The notes below the pieces were generated by a model. That model was not told where the DNA came from and ran no database searches. It worked only from the letters and a program-made list of their open reading frames with translations. A DNA stretch of 33,055 nucleotides, taken from positions 1 through 33,055 of the forward strand of contig CAZEVY010000056.1 in the NCBI GenBank assembly GCA_964515555.1, read 5' to 3'. The position numbers were made by a program, and so were the translations under genes. This document shows, in pieces, positions 16,457 through 25,233 of this stretch. The first letter of the stretch is position 1; every line of letters begins with the position of its first letter. The stretch is from CAZEVY01 sp964515555. GTDB lineage: Bacteria > Acidobacteriota > Terriglobia > Bryobacterales > Bryobacteraceae.

Positions 16457-17407
16457 ATGCGACTCTCGAAAGCCGTTCTCCCCACGCTCCTGGCGTCTAT
16501 CGCCCTGGCACAGCCCGTCCCTCCGGCGCCGCCCGCGGCCCCGGTCCCGCCCGTTCCGCCGCGCCCGATGAAAATCGGGTCGGATATGGAGGGCTTCCAC
16601 AAGGACTTCAATTTCGCCTTCGACAAGGGCCCGGCCAAGGCTATGGGACCCTTCCACCTCAGCGAAGGCGACCAGCATTACGACCGCGCCCTGAGGGCGC
16701 TCGACAACCGCCGGTGGAGCGACGCGTTGGACGCCTTCGCCCGCGTCCAGGGCGACCGCGCCGACGGCGCCCTGCACTGGAAGGCCTACGCCCTCGCCCA
16801 GCTCGACCGCCGCGACGACGCTCTGGCGACGCTCGCCGACCTCCGCAGGGGCTTCGCCGCCAGCCGCTGGCTACCCGAGGCGCAGGCGCTCGAAGGCGCC
16901 ATCCGCCGCGGCGCCGCGACGGAAACGGCCTCCGAGATCGAGGAAGACCTGAAGCTGCTGGCGCTGAACGGGCTGGTGCAGTCGGACCCGGACCGCGCCG
17001 CGCCGTTGGTGGAGGGGATCCTCAAGAGCTCGTCCTCGCGCCGGCTGCGCGAGCGGGCGTTGCACGTGGTGGCCCGCTCGGAGACGCAGCGGGGACAGGC
17101 GCTGCTGACGCAGGTGGCGCGGGGCAAGGTCGGCAATCCGGACCTGCAGGTCCAGGCGATCCGGCACCTGGGGCGGTCGCAGTCGGCCGATCACCGGCCC
17201 CTGCTCACCGAGATCTACAACTCGTCGGCCGACGCGGCCATGAAGCGCGCGGTGATCGACGCGCTATCGGCGCAGGACAGCGCGCCCACGCTGGTCGCGC
17301 TGGCTCGCAAGGAGACCGACCCGGCGCTGCGCCGCGAAATGGTCCGCCGCCTCTCGCGCATGCGCACCAAGGAAGCCAACGACTTCATGGCGGAGCTGCT
17401 GAAATGA
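16457..17407 (+). CDS. Secreted TPR/HEAT-repeat protein
   Basis: A 316-residue exported protein with signal MRLSKAVLPTLLASIALA, then a striking proline/alanine/valine linker (residues 20-37: QPVPPAPPAAPVPPVPPRP). Residues 70-150 form TPR-like helices (HYDRALRALDNRRWSDALDA), and 165-316 are HEAT-like repeats, for example RERALHVVARS and LQVQAIRHLGRS. No catalytic residues are seen; it is probably a periplasmic or envelope scaffold. It overlaps the next HEAT gene by four bases (ATGA), so the pair is translated together. It diverges from the large HEAT/heme protein across a 114-bp spacer (16343-16456) in which no clear promoter was recognised. The function is not known. Confidence 0.8.
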   Translation: MRLSKAVLPTLLASIALAQPVPPAPPAAPVPPVPPRPMKIGSDMEGFHKDFNFAFDKGPAKAMGPFHLSEGDQHYDRALRALDNRRWSDALDAFARVQGDRADGALHWKAYALAQLDRRDDALATLADLRRGFAASRWLPEAQALEGAIRRGAATETASEIEEDLKLLALNGLVQSDPDRAAPLVEGILKSSSSRRLRERALHVVARSETQRGQALLTQVARGKVGNPDLQVQAIRHLGRSQSADHRPLLTEIYNSSADAAMKRAVIDALSAQDSAPTLVALARKETDPALRREMVRRLSRMRTKEANDFMAELLK

Positions 17408-18210
17408 AGCTCGCGGCGGTCGCCTTCGCGGCGGCGCTGGCGCTCCAGGCGCAGCCGAAAAAGCTGGTCAACGCGCAGATCGAGACGCGCCCGGCGACGG
17501 GCGGCCTCGACTCGGTGGTTCAGTCGCTCGCCGCCGCGCAGCCGCAGCCTTCCTGGATCGGGTGGACCGCGCCCGCCGGACGGGGCCGCAACTTCGGCTG
17601 CGACAACTACTGGCGCGATCATGAAATCGCGGTGTCGGGCGGCGTCGTCCACCTGGAACCGCCCGCCGAGGTGCTGGTGCTGATGCGGGTCTCGGGCGGC
17701 GAGATCGGGCAAATCCGCACGCTGGCGCCGGATTGCGACATGGACGCCGGCGGCGTGCCGTTCCGCTGGCTCACCGGCGTCCGGCCCGACGACAGCGTGG
17801 CGTTTCTGGCGCGCATCGCGCGCGACCGCACGCGCCACTCCGACTCCGCCGTCCACGCCATCGGCCTGCACGCCGGGCCGGCCGCCGACGCGGCGCTCGA
17901 GAGCTTTCTCGCCTCGGGCGAGCCCGAGCCGCTGCGCCTGCGCGCCATTCAGTGGATCGGCTCGACCCGCGGCAGCCGCGGCCTGGCGGTCGCGCAGAAG
18001 GTGCTGGCGAGCGACCCGAGCGCGCGCGTGCGTCGCGCCGCGGTGAGCGCCCTGCGGCAGGTTCCCGACGGCCAGGGCATCCCGGTGCTGATCCAGCTCG
18101 CCAAGTCGAGCGCCGATCCGGAGGTCCGGAAACAGGCCGTAACGTCGCTCGGCCAGTCGAGAGATCCGCGGGCGGTCGGGTATTTGGAGGAGTTGCTGCG
18201 CGGGAGGTGA
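17404..18210 (+). CDS. Secreted HEAT-repeat protein, coupled to the preceding HEAT gene
   Basis: A 268-residue protein starting at an ATG that overlaps the previous stop (ATGA at 17404-17407). Signal MKLAAVAFAAALALQAQ precedes a roughly 100-residue domain of unknown fold that has two cysteines (FGCDNYW, LAPDCDMDAGG), which could form a disulfide outside the cytoplasm. Residues from about 135 onward are HEAT repeats: PEPLRLRAIQWIGSTRGS, ARVRRAAVSALRQV and PEVRKQAVTSLGQSRDPRAV. Paired secreted HEAT proteins of this type are frequent in Acidobacteria, to my knowledge often beside sigma-factor or anti-sigma genes, though none lies here. The role is unknown; protein-protein scaffolding is the safest guess. 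Confidence 0.8.
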   Translation: MKLAAVAFAAALALQAQPKKLVNAQIETRPATGGLDSVVQSLAAAQPQPSWIGWTAPAGRGRNFGCDNYWRDHEIAVSGGVVHLEPPAEVLVLMRVSGGEIGQIRTLAPDCDMDAGGVPFRWLTGVRPDDSVAFLARIARDRTRHSDSAVHAIGLHAGPAADAALESFLASGEPEPLRLRAIQWIGSTRGSRGLAVAQKVLASDPSARVRRAAVSALRQVPDGQGIPVLIQLAKSSADPEVRKQAVTSLGQSRDPRAVGYLEELLRGR

Positions 18211-18215
18211 TCTCA

Positions 18216-18237
18216 CGGGCCTGCCGCTGGAGGCCCG
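18216..18237. terminator. Candidate bidirectional terminator between convergent genes
   Basis: CGGGCCT (18216-18222) and AGGCCCG (18231-18237) form a perfect 7-bp GC-rich stem with an 8-nt loop. It lies in the 44-bp gap between the convergent HEAT and kinase genes. No T tract follows on either strand, so intrinsic termination is uncertain. Confidence 0.4.
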
Positions 18238-18254
18238 CACCGATACCGCGCCCT

Positions 18255-20966
18255 TCACTTCTCCAGTGTCGCCATCCAGATGTTCCCGGTAGCCTCGACT
18301 CTGCTGAAGACGATCTGGTCACGCGCCATGTCTATTCCGGCGGCGCCGGGTTCCCATAGCCCCATGGAGCGGACTTGCGCACGATGGAACGGCTGCACCT
18401 CGAAAGGCGCCCCCTGAGCCCGCTTGGTCGCCGGGTCCAGCCGCTGCGCCCACAGGCAGCGGGACCCGTCCCTGCCCGACATGAAGTACACGATATTCCC
18501 ATCCGGCGACCACCCGGCCGGGGCGTTGTATGTCGAGCCGTCGGCTATCGCCCGCCACTCGGCGAAAGGGATCTCGGCCTTGCCTTGAAAGGGCGCGATG
18601 AACAGCGTCCCCGTGCCGAAGGATCCTGATTCCCCCATGAAAGCGATCCAGCGGTCATCGGGAGAAAAACGCGGTTGGTTCAAGCTGTACTTCGGGTGCT
18701 CGAGCACGATCTTCTCGCCCGCCGTGGAGTCCAGCACCCCAATCTTCCGTGGCAGGCCCGTCCGATAGAGAAGGTGTTTTCCGTCCGACGACCAGTCCCA
18801 GGGCTCCGTACAACCCTCGCAAGCCTTCTCCGGTACTGCTCCGCCGAGAGTCAGGATGTGAATTTCTTGCTTCCCGCCGTCCTGCACGGCGTAGGCCACT
18901 TTGCTGCCATCCCGGGTGATCTTGGGCCAGAGCTCCCACGATGGGCCAACGGCGAGGGGCGTTTCGCGGCCGCTTTCCAGGTCCTTGAGCCAGACGTCCC
19001 AGTTGAGCGCTTGTTTCTGGAAATTGTAAACCATTTTCTTCCCATCCGCGGAGACGGAAGCCCACTGCTCCACCGCCGCGTTGCGAGTCAATCGTCTCAT
19101 CTGCCCGAGTGACTTGCCCTGATTGGCTTCGAGCGCCAGGCTCCACACGTCCGTGTTCGCCGTAAGGTTCCAGAAGGCGACGCGCAGGGAGCGCGAGCCG
19201 GCAGCGGAAGGCTGAAGCTGCAGCCCGGCCGTGGAGGCCAGGAAGGTCAGTTGTTGGGGTGCGCCTGCAAGCTGCCCGGTCTCGGGGGAGATGGGAATCT
19301 GCCACAGATTAGTGCTGTTACTCGCGGTGGCGGAGAAAATCAGGGCGTCACCCGCCGGCGACCAAACAGCCGGCATGTAGAAACCGAATTGCGCGCTGGG
19401 GCCGTTTCCGAAAAGTTTCGGAGCGTCCATCGCCTTGACTGGTCCCCCGTCGAGGGGAACGACGTACCAGTCGTCGAAGATTCGGCCCGTCGCGTCCCGG
19501 TTTCCTACGAACAACAGGCGCTTCCCGTCGGGGAACCACACCGGGCGTACGGCGTTAAGGAACTCGGGCGCAAGCTGCCTCGGACGTCCGCCGCTGGCGG
19601 GGACGACGTAAATCCTACCCGCGTCCCAGTAAGCGATCGAGTTTCCATCCGGGGAAAACCTCGGGTGGCGGCCCCGCGCTGCGATGAGCCTCTCCTCTCC
19701 CGACAGCGCCGGAATCACGAAGATGCCGCCTCCCTGCCGCTGGGAGCAGAACGCTATCAGCGTGCCGTCGGGCGAAAACGATGGTTCGTAATCGTCGGCC
19801 TGGTGGCGCGTGAGCCGGACCGGCTCGCCGCCCCCTACCTGCTGCACCCAGATATCGAGGTCGCCTTCCCCGCTGCGATCCGAGGCGTAAGCCAGCAGTT
19901 TCCCGTCTGGGGAAAGGGCAGGGTCGCAACTGAGACCGGAATCAGCCGTTACCGGCGTGAGCACTGGCCCCCCGGACCTTGCAACACCCGCCGCCGGGGA
20001 TCGCCCCAGCCACCAAGCCACGCCGGCAGCGCCCAGAAGTAGAATCACTCCCAACGCCATCGCGATCCGAACCCGAGATGGCCATGGCCGCCGGCTTCCA
20101 ACATCCACTGCGCGGACCCCTGACTCCGACTCTTCCTTCAACTCCTCCAGCGCCAGTCGCAGGTCATCCATGTGCTGGGTGCGGCGCTCGCGGTCCTTAC
20201 GCAGGCAGCGAGTGATGATCTTTTCCAACTCGGGCGGAGCGCCTTCGGCCAGCGGCGCCGGTTCCTTGCTGAGAATCGCCGACAGGGTGGACATTCTCGT
20301 CTCGCCCTGAAACGCTCGCCGGCCGGTTACCATCTCGTACAGTACGGAGCCGAATGAGAAGATGTCCGAGCGCGCATCGACCTTCTTACCCTCGGCCTGC
20401 TCCGGCGACATGTAAGCGACAGTGCCGAGGATCGTTCCTTCCTCGGTGTGGAGCTTTAGAGCCTCGGTTGGAGCGGACTCATCGCTCTGAGACCGCTCCG
20501 TCAGCTTGGCCAACCCGAAGTCGAGGATCTTCACCTGACCCTGCTCGGTCACCATGACGTTTTCGGGCTTGAGATCGCGGTGAACAATGCCTCGGGCGTG
20601 CGCTTGAGCCAGAGCGTCGGCGCTCTGAATCGCATACCGCAGCGCCTCGATTAGCGGCAATCCTCCGCGGGGCAGGAGTTCCCGGAGCGTCTTGCCCGCA
20701 ATGTACTGCATGACGATAAAGTGCTGACCGTCGGCCTCGGCGATGTCGTGGATAGTGACGATATTGGGGTGATCGAGCGCGGACGCGGCGCGGGCTTCCT
20801 GGATGAACCGCTGCCGGCGACCGGGGTCGGCAACCGCCTCCGCGGGGAGGACCTTGATCGCCACCGTGCGGTGGAGGTGTGTGTCGAGGGCTCTGTAGAC
20901 CACGCCCATCCCACCCTCGCCCAGCTTTGATTCGATCCGATAGTGACCGAGGGTCTGGCCGATCAT
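18255..20966 (-). CDS. Membrane Ser/Thr protein kinase with extracytoplasmic PD40/TolB-like beta-propeller
   Basis: A 903-residue Hanks-type receptor kinase. The kinase domain (about 8-275) is complete: glycine loop GEGGMGVVY (16-24), K38 in VAIK, E57, HRDLKPEN with D131, DFG at 149-151, and MSPEQ at 186-190. A single transmembrane helix follows (300-320, ending WWLG). The outer part is built of WD40-like PD40 repeats (DPALSPDGKLLAYASDRSG, PSFSPDGTLIAFCSQRQGG and several more), probably two propellers. This PknB-plus-TolB layout is expanded in Acidobacteria. The activation segment (SQSDESAPTEALKLHTEEGT) is rich in possible phospho-sites. No partner phosphatase or substrate lies nearby. The ATG at 20966 has no strong ribosome site. 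Confidence 0.93.
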   Translation of the reverse strand: MIGQTLGHYRIESKLGEGGMGVVYRALDTHLHRTVAIKVLPAEAVADPGRRQRFIQEARAASALDHPNIVTIHDIAEADGQHFIVMQYIAGKTLRELLPRGGLPLIEALRYAIQSADALAQAHARGIVHRDLKPENVMVTEQGQVKILDFGLAKLTERSQSDESAPTEALKLHTEEGTILGTVAYMSPEQAEGKKVDARSDIFSFGSVLYEMVTGRRAFQGETRMSTLSAILSKEPAPLAEGAPPELEKIITRCLRKDRERRTQHMDDLRLALEELKEESESGVRAVDVGSRRPWPSRVRIAMALGVILLLGAAGVAWWLGRSPAAGVARSGGPVLTPVTADSGLSCDPALSPDGKLLAYASDRSGEGDLDIWVQQVGGGEPVRLTRHQADDYEPSFSPDGTLIAFCSQRQGGGIFVIPALSGEERLIAARGRHPRFSPDGNSIAYWDAGRIYVVPASGGRPRQLAPEFLNAVRPVWFPDGKRLLFVGNRDATGRIFDDWYVVPLDGGPVKAMDAPKLFGNGPSAQFGFYMPAVWSPAGDALIFSATASNSTNLWQIPISPETGQLAGAPQQLTFLASTAGLQLQPSAAGSRSLRVAFWNLTANTDVWSLALEANQGKSLGQMRRLTRNAAVEQWASVSADGKKMVYNFQKQALNWDVWLKDLESGRETPLAVGPSWELWPKITRDGSKVAYAVQDGGKQEIHILTLGGAVPEKACEGCTEPWDWSSDGKHLLYRTGLPRKIGVLDSTAGEKIVLEHPKYSLNQPRFSPDDRWIAFMGESGSFGTGTLFIAPFQGKAEIPFAEWRAIADGSTYNAPAGWSPDGNIVYFMSGRDGSRCLWAQRLDPATKRAQGAPFEVQPFHRAQVRSMGLWEPGAAGIDMARDQIVFSRVEATGNIWMATLEK

Positions 20967-21021
20967 AGCGTCTCGGGCTTCATGGGATGGTTTCTGAACC
21001 CGTCTTCATCTGAGTGTGGCG

Positions 21022-21050
21022 ATTATATCCGATTCGGGACGTGAGCCTGA
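21022..21050 (-). promoter_or_regulatory. Probable promoter of the kinase gene
   Basis: On the minus strand a perfect TATAAT (21027-21022) lies 55 bp before the kinase ATG. With a 17-bp spacer the -35 position (21050-21045) reads TCAGGC, a poor match, so only the -10 is convincing. Confidence 0.45.
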
Positions 21051-21365
21051 TTTCGGAGGCCACCCGAACACTTCGCAAACTTTCCGCGTATATGGTTAGT
21101 TAAGTTAGATCGAGACCCATCCGCCGGGGACAATTCCTACCGGAAGTGCTCCACCAGCACCAGATCGTGGTTCGGCTGGCGCTCGACCTGGCTGAACAGA
21201 ATGCGCCGCCGGTGACCGCGAAGCGCTGCCCCGTCCCGAGCGGTGAGAATAATTCAACCGGCGCCCAGCCCGCGGCCGGCATTCGGCGCAGGCTGGCCTT
21301 GGGTCCGGCTGAACCATCCGGTGGCGTGGAATTGCATCCAGAGAGAAGCCAGTTCTACGCCGTGT
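21051..21365. other. Intergenic region between kinase and TonB receptor; no recognisable gene
   Basis: About 315 bp without a supported gene. On the minus strand, just after the TonB receptor stop, one frame reads as two protein-like pieces separated by a stop (VELASLWMQFHATGWFSRTQ, later RRRILFSQVERQPNHDLVLV, ending at about 21140). This could be the eroded end of a former gene, but no family was recognised and the other frames are also open in this GC-rich DNA. No repeat or strong hairpin was noticed. Confidence 0.35.
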
Positions 21366-24300
21366 TTAGAACGTCCACTTCAGCGCGAACTGAATCTGCC
21401 GTGCCGGCGTCGACGTCTGGTTGATCCGTCCGGCCGTCGAAATCGGACGCAGGGTGCTGTCGAAGATCGGCAGCGAGTCGTCGAAGAGCTTGAAATTCGG
21501 GTGATTGGTGACGTTGAACGACTCGACGCGCAAATGCAAGCGGTGGCGATCGGTCGAGAACAACACCTTGTGCACGGCCGCGTCGACGTTGAAGACCCCG
21601 GGAGCGTCGAAGGTGTTTTTCCCCAGGTAGCCGTAGTAGCCTTCGTCGGGCACGCTGAAGGCCAGCGGGTCGAACCACTTCGCCGGATCGCCCAGAATTG
21701 CCCGAGCGCCGGGAATCTGATTCGGCCGCTGGCCCATATCGTTGGTTCCCGACTGGAGGCGCGCGCGGTCGAAGCCGACGTTCGGCGAAAAGGGGAAGCC
21801 GGTTTGGGCGGAGACCAGCCCGTGCACTTCCCAGCCGTCGAGAATCCACCGCATGCCCGGCCGGTCCAGCCCGGGGAGCTGGTAGGAGAAGTTCGCGGCG
21901 GCCACGTGCCGGACGTCGTAATCGGCGCGGCCGTAGTTCAGCCGGTGGTTGAACGGGTGCGGGTTGTGCTGCGACGTCACGAAATCGTTGGTCACCGACT
22001 GCGAAATGTGGTCGAGCAGCTTCGACCAGGTGTACTTGAACTGGTAACGCAGCCGCGATGTCCAGCGCTGTTCGATCATCGCGTTGAGCGAGTGATACCA
22101 GGAGTTGAAGCGCGTCGTCCGGATGCCGAAGGTTCCGACGGCGGGATTGACCTTGGGCGCGCCCGCCGGAAAGAACAGGCGCCCGTCGGCGAGCGTCTGC
22201 GGAATCGCGATGTTGATGCGCTCGATGCCGGTCAGATGCGTACCGTGCGTTCCGTTATAGGAGAGCTGCGCCAGCCAGTGGCCGCCGACCTGGCGCTGCA
22301 CCGCGAACTGGTACTGCGTGGCGTACGGCTGGTTGACGCGGTGGGCGACGCTGTCGACGGCGTTCTGCACCACCGCGCGCGAGGCCGCGTCGTAGATATT
22401 CGGGAAGGGGGGATTCTGCAACTGCGCGACGCTATAGATCGGCGGAACCCGCACGCCGGCGATGGTCAGCTCCTTGGTGGTCAGCAGGTCGAAGAAGATC
22501 CCGGCGCCGGCGCGGATCACCGTCTTGCCGTTTCCGCTGGGATCCCAGGCCAGCGAGACGCGGGGCGCGAAGTTATCGCGCGAGGGGTTCACCGAAAAGA
22601 CCGGCAGGCCGACGACCGCGCTGGGGTCGCGGTAGGGATCGACGAAGACCGCCGTCTTGCGGTCGCGCTCGGAGGGAACCGAGAAAGTCTCGTAGCGCAC
22701 GCCCCAGCTGAGGCTGGCGCGCCGCCAGCGGGTTTCGTGCTGCACATAGCCGAAGTAGAGCCGCTGGCTCCAGTTGCGAGCCGTGTCGGAGCCCGGCATC
22801 ATGAAATCCGCGGTGCGCGGCCGGGCCTGGAGGAAGTCCGAAATCGAGGTGAAGCGCGCCTGTCCGCTATAAAAACGGTCGGCGCGCTCGCTCAACCGCG
22901 AGAGATCGAAGGAGCCGCCGACTTTCCAGGTCTGCGCGCCGCGCATGTGCTGGACGTCGTCGTTGATCTGGAAGTTGCGCGTGCTGTAGATTCTGGGCCG
23001 AAGGCCGTTGGTCGACGTGCCGATCTCGGCCAGGCCGGTGACCAGCATGCGGCCAACGCCTCGTCCGGCGATATACTCGAGCGCGTTCAGTTCCTTCTTG
23101 CGGACGTCCAGGTTCTCGTCGTTGCCGATCTTGCTGGCGCCGAACCGCATGGCGTGAATCGTGGCCGGCGATTGAAGCCACTGCAATTCAGTGTGCAGAA
23201 CGTGATAGCGGGACGTCTCGAACTGGTTCCAGATCAGAAAATGATCCGCCGCGCTGTGATTGGCCCAGTCGGCCGTGTGGCGCGCCGCCAGCCGCAGCCG
23301 CTCCGACAGGATCCAGTTCGCCTTGCCGGCCATGTAGTCTTCGCGATTGATGTTCGGAATGACCGCGATGTACTCTCCGGTGCCGTCGGCGTAGCTCTGC
23401 CCGTTGGGGAGCGGATAGAGCGCGAAGTACGGCCGGATGACGGGCGACACGGTCACCGTCGTGAACCCGCCCGAAGGGGTGGGAAGCCGTCCCTCGCGCG
23501 CTTCGGCGCCCAGGCTGATCGACCGCGCGGGCGCGCTCGACCGCTGCCGCAGCCCCTCATAGTTGCCGAGGAAGAACAGACGGTCGCGCACAATGGGGCC
23601 GCCCACGAGGCCGCCGAACTGGTTCCTGCGCAGTGGCGGGATCTTCGCGCCCGGCGGGTCGAAGAAATTCCTAGCGTCGGTGGCGTTGTTTCGGAACAGC
23701 TCGTAGGCGCTGCCGTGCATCTCGTTGGAGCCCGACCGCGTCACCGCCACGATGGAGCCCGCCGCCGCCCGTCCGTATTCCGCGCTGAACGGGCTGGTGA
23801 CCAGGCGCAACTCCTGGATTCCCTCGACTCCCAGCAGCGCCGCGGACGCACTGGCAGGCGCTGTCGCCGTGGCGTCGTTCATGTACACGCCGTCCAGCCG
23901 AAAGCTGTTCTGGTTGGGACGGCCGCCGTTGACGCTGATTCGGAGACTCTGGCCGCGCGACATCTCCGGAGTGGTGTTGCGGAGCTGGTTGACGCCGGTT
24001 TCCATGGTCACCAGATCGAGCACGTCGCGCGACCGCATGGGGAGCGATTCCAATTCGCGCCGCTCGGTGGAGGTGCCCCAGTCGGTCGGCGCCAGGCTCA
24101 CCAGCGGAGTCTCGCCGGTGACCACGATGCGATCCTGCGTGGCGCCCACCTGTAGAGTGAAGCTGGTCGTCAGGGTGCGCCCGGCGTCGAGCCGAATCCC
24201 GTCGCGCGACTCCCGCCGGAAGCCCGGATGGGCCGCCTCGACGCTGTAGATGCCGGGCTCGAGCGAGGCCGCCAGATAACGCCCGCGCTCGTCGGTCGCC

Positions 24301-24467
24301 ACGCGCCGCGAATCGTTGGTCAGCTTTCCGCGGATGACGATCTCGGCGCCGCGAATGACGGCGCCGGTCGGATCCGTGACCGCGCCTTCAATGGTCGCCA
24401 CCGTTTGGGCCTGCACGGCCCCGGCCGTCCAAAGCGTCGCCACGGCGGCCAGTTTCTTAATGTCCAT
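21366..24467 (-). CDS. TonB-dependent receptor, Oar-like, with N-terminal carboxypeptidase-regulatory domain
   Basis: A 1033-residue outer-membrane receptor. After signal MDIKKLAAVATLWTAGAVQA, residues 23-105 are a carboxypeptidase-regulatory-like beta-sandwich (IEGAVTDPTGAVIRGAEIVI, DERGRYLAASLEPGIYSVEA). Then comes a plug (about 115-230; VVTGETPLV, SVNGGRPNQNSFRLDGVYMN) and a long beta-barrel ending in aromatic FALKWTF. No separate TonB box was identified. The ATG at 24467 overlaps the permease gene by 11 nt and has GGAAGG 6 nt upstream, which excludes the earlier in-frame ATG at 24491. It is the last of five co-directional genes with a complete ABC importer, so its ligand is probably the same substrate. 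Oar-type receptors are numerous in Acidobacteria and specificity cannot be read from sequence. Confidence 0.93.
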   Translation of the reverse strand: MDIKKLAAVATLWTAGAVQAQTVATIEGAVTDPTGAVIRGAEIVIRGKLTNDSRRVATDERGRYLAASLEPGIYSVEAAHPGFRRESRDGIRLDAGRTLTTSFTLQVGATQDRIVVTGETPLVSLAPTDWGTSTERRELESLPMRSRDVLDLVTMETGVNQLRNTTPEMSRGQSLRISVNGGRPNQNSFRLDGVYMNDATATAPASASAALLGVEGIQELRLVTSPFSAEYGRAAAGSIVAVTRSGSNEMHGSAYELFRNNATDARNFFDPPGAKIPPLRRNQFGGLVGGPIVRDRLFFLGNYEGLRQRSSAPARSISLGAEAREGRLPTPSGGFTTVTVSPVIRPYFALYPLPNGQSYADGTGEYIAVIPNINREDYMAGKANWILSERLRLAARHTADWANHSAADHFLIWNQFETSRYHVLHTELQWLQSPATIHAMRFGASKIGNDENLDVRKKELNALEYIAGRGVGRMLVTGLAEIGTSTNGLRPRIYSTRNFQINDDVQHMRGAQTWKVGGSFDLSRLSERADRFYSGQARFTSISDFLQARPRTADFMMPGSDTARNWSQRLYFGYVQHETRWRRASLSWGVRYETFSVPSERDRKTAVFVDPYRDPSAVVGLPVFSVNPSRDNFAPRVSLAWDPSGNGKTVIRAGAGIFFDLLTTKELTIAGVRVPPIYSVAQLQNPPFPNIYDAASRAVVQNAVDSVAHRVNQPYATQYQFAVQRQVGGHWLAQLSYNGTHGTHLTGIERINIAIPQTLADGRLFFPAGAPKVNPAVGTFGIRTTRFNSWYHSLNAMIEQRWTSRLRYQFKYTWSKLLDHISQSVTNDFVTSQHNPHPFNHRLNYGRADYDVRHVAAANFSYQLPGLDRPGMRWILDGWEVHGLVSAQTGFPFSPNVGFDRARLQSGTNDMGQRPNQIPGARAILGDPAKWFDPLAFSVPDEGYYGYLGKNTFDAPGVFNVDAAVHKVLFSTDRHRLHLRVESFNVTNHPNFKLFDDSLPIFDSTLRPISTAGRINQTSTPARQIQFALKWTF

Positions 24468-25221
24468 GACGTGCCTTCCACGGAATCGCATAAACCTCGA
24501 CGAAGCGCAGCAGCGAGTGCGAGATGCCGCCTAACGCCGCCGCCAGCACGATTCCCAGATAGAGTTTCTCGGTCGCCAGCGTTTGTCCCGCGATCCAGAT
24601 CATGCTGCCCAGCCCGTCGCGTCCACTGATGACCTCCACGGTGATGGTCATCACCAGCGACCTGCCGAAGGCCAGCCGCAATCCGGTGAACATCTGCGGC
24701 AACGATGCCGGCAGATAGACGCATCGGACCATCCGGAGCCCGCTGGCGCCGTAGTTGGAGGCCATGTCGACGAAGGCCCGGTTCATCCCCCGCACGGCGT
24801 CGAAGGAGTGCAGCGTCACGATGATGAACGCGCTCAGCGAGACCAGCACCATGCGCGCCGTGTCCCCCACTCCGAAAAGCAGGAACGCCATCGGCAGCAG
24901 CGAGATTTTCGGCGTCGTGTAGAGAGCCGAGATCAACGGTTCCAGCGAGCGGTTCACCCTCGGAAAAATGGCGGTGACGATTCCGCAGGTCACCCCCGCC
25001 AGCGCGGCGGCGGCGAACGACACCAGCCATTTCGAGACGGTGGCGACCAGGTGCCTGGGGAGCTCGCCGGAAAGCGTCAGGCGCCGGCCGGCCTCCAGTA
25101 TCGCCGACGGCGCGGGAAAGAACAGCGGATCGATGAAATGTGTTCTCGCCGACGCCTCCCAGCCGCCGATCAAAAGGCAGGGGAGCCAAAGGTATAACAG
25201 GATCCGTTCCGCTTTACTCAC
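24457..25221 (-). CDS. ABC transporter permease, NitT/TauT (SsuC/TauC-like) family
   Basis: A 254-residue inner-membrane permease with about six hydrophobic segments (7-21, 60-84, 98-118, 122-142, 183-200, 219-242). The cytoplasmic coupling loop that contacts the ATPase is visible at 153-171 (MASNYGASGLRMVRCVYLP), matching the EAA-type motif with conserved G158 and LP at 170-171. Length and layout match SsuC/TauC-like proteins, which import sulfonates, nitrate-like or thiamine-precursor compounds. The start is a GTG at 25221 with GGAGG 6 nt upstream. It follows the binding-protein gene by 12 nt and overlaps the receptor gene by 11 nt. Confidence 0.93.
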   Translation of the reverse strand: MSKAERILLYLWLPCLLIGGWEASARTHFIDPLFFPAPSAILEAGRRLTLSGELPRHLVATVSKWLVSFAAAALAGVTCGIVTAIFPRVNRSLEPLISALYTTPKISLLPMAFLLFGVGDTARMVLVSLSAFIIVTLHSFDAVRGMNRAFVDMASNYGASGLRMVRCVYLPASLPQMFTGLRLAFGRSLVMTITVEVISGRDGLGSMIWIAGQTLATEKLYLGIVLAAALGGISHSLLRFVEVYAIPWKARHGH

Positions 25222-25233
25222 TGCATCCTCCGG

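Noticed and set aside
21243..24155. 970-codon plus-strand frame over the TonB receptor
   Set aside because: Low-complexity translation typical of an antisense frame; the receptor domains are unmistakable on the other strand.
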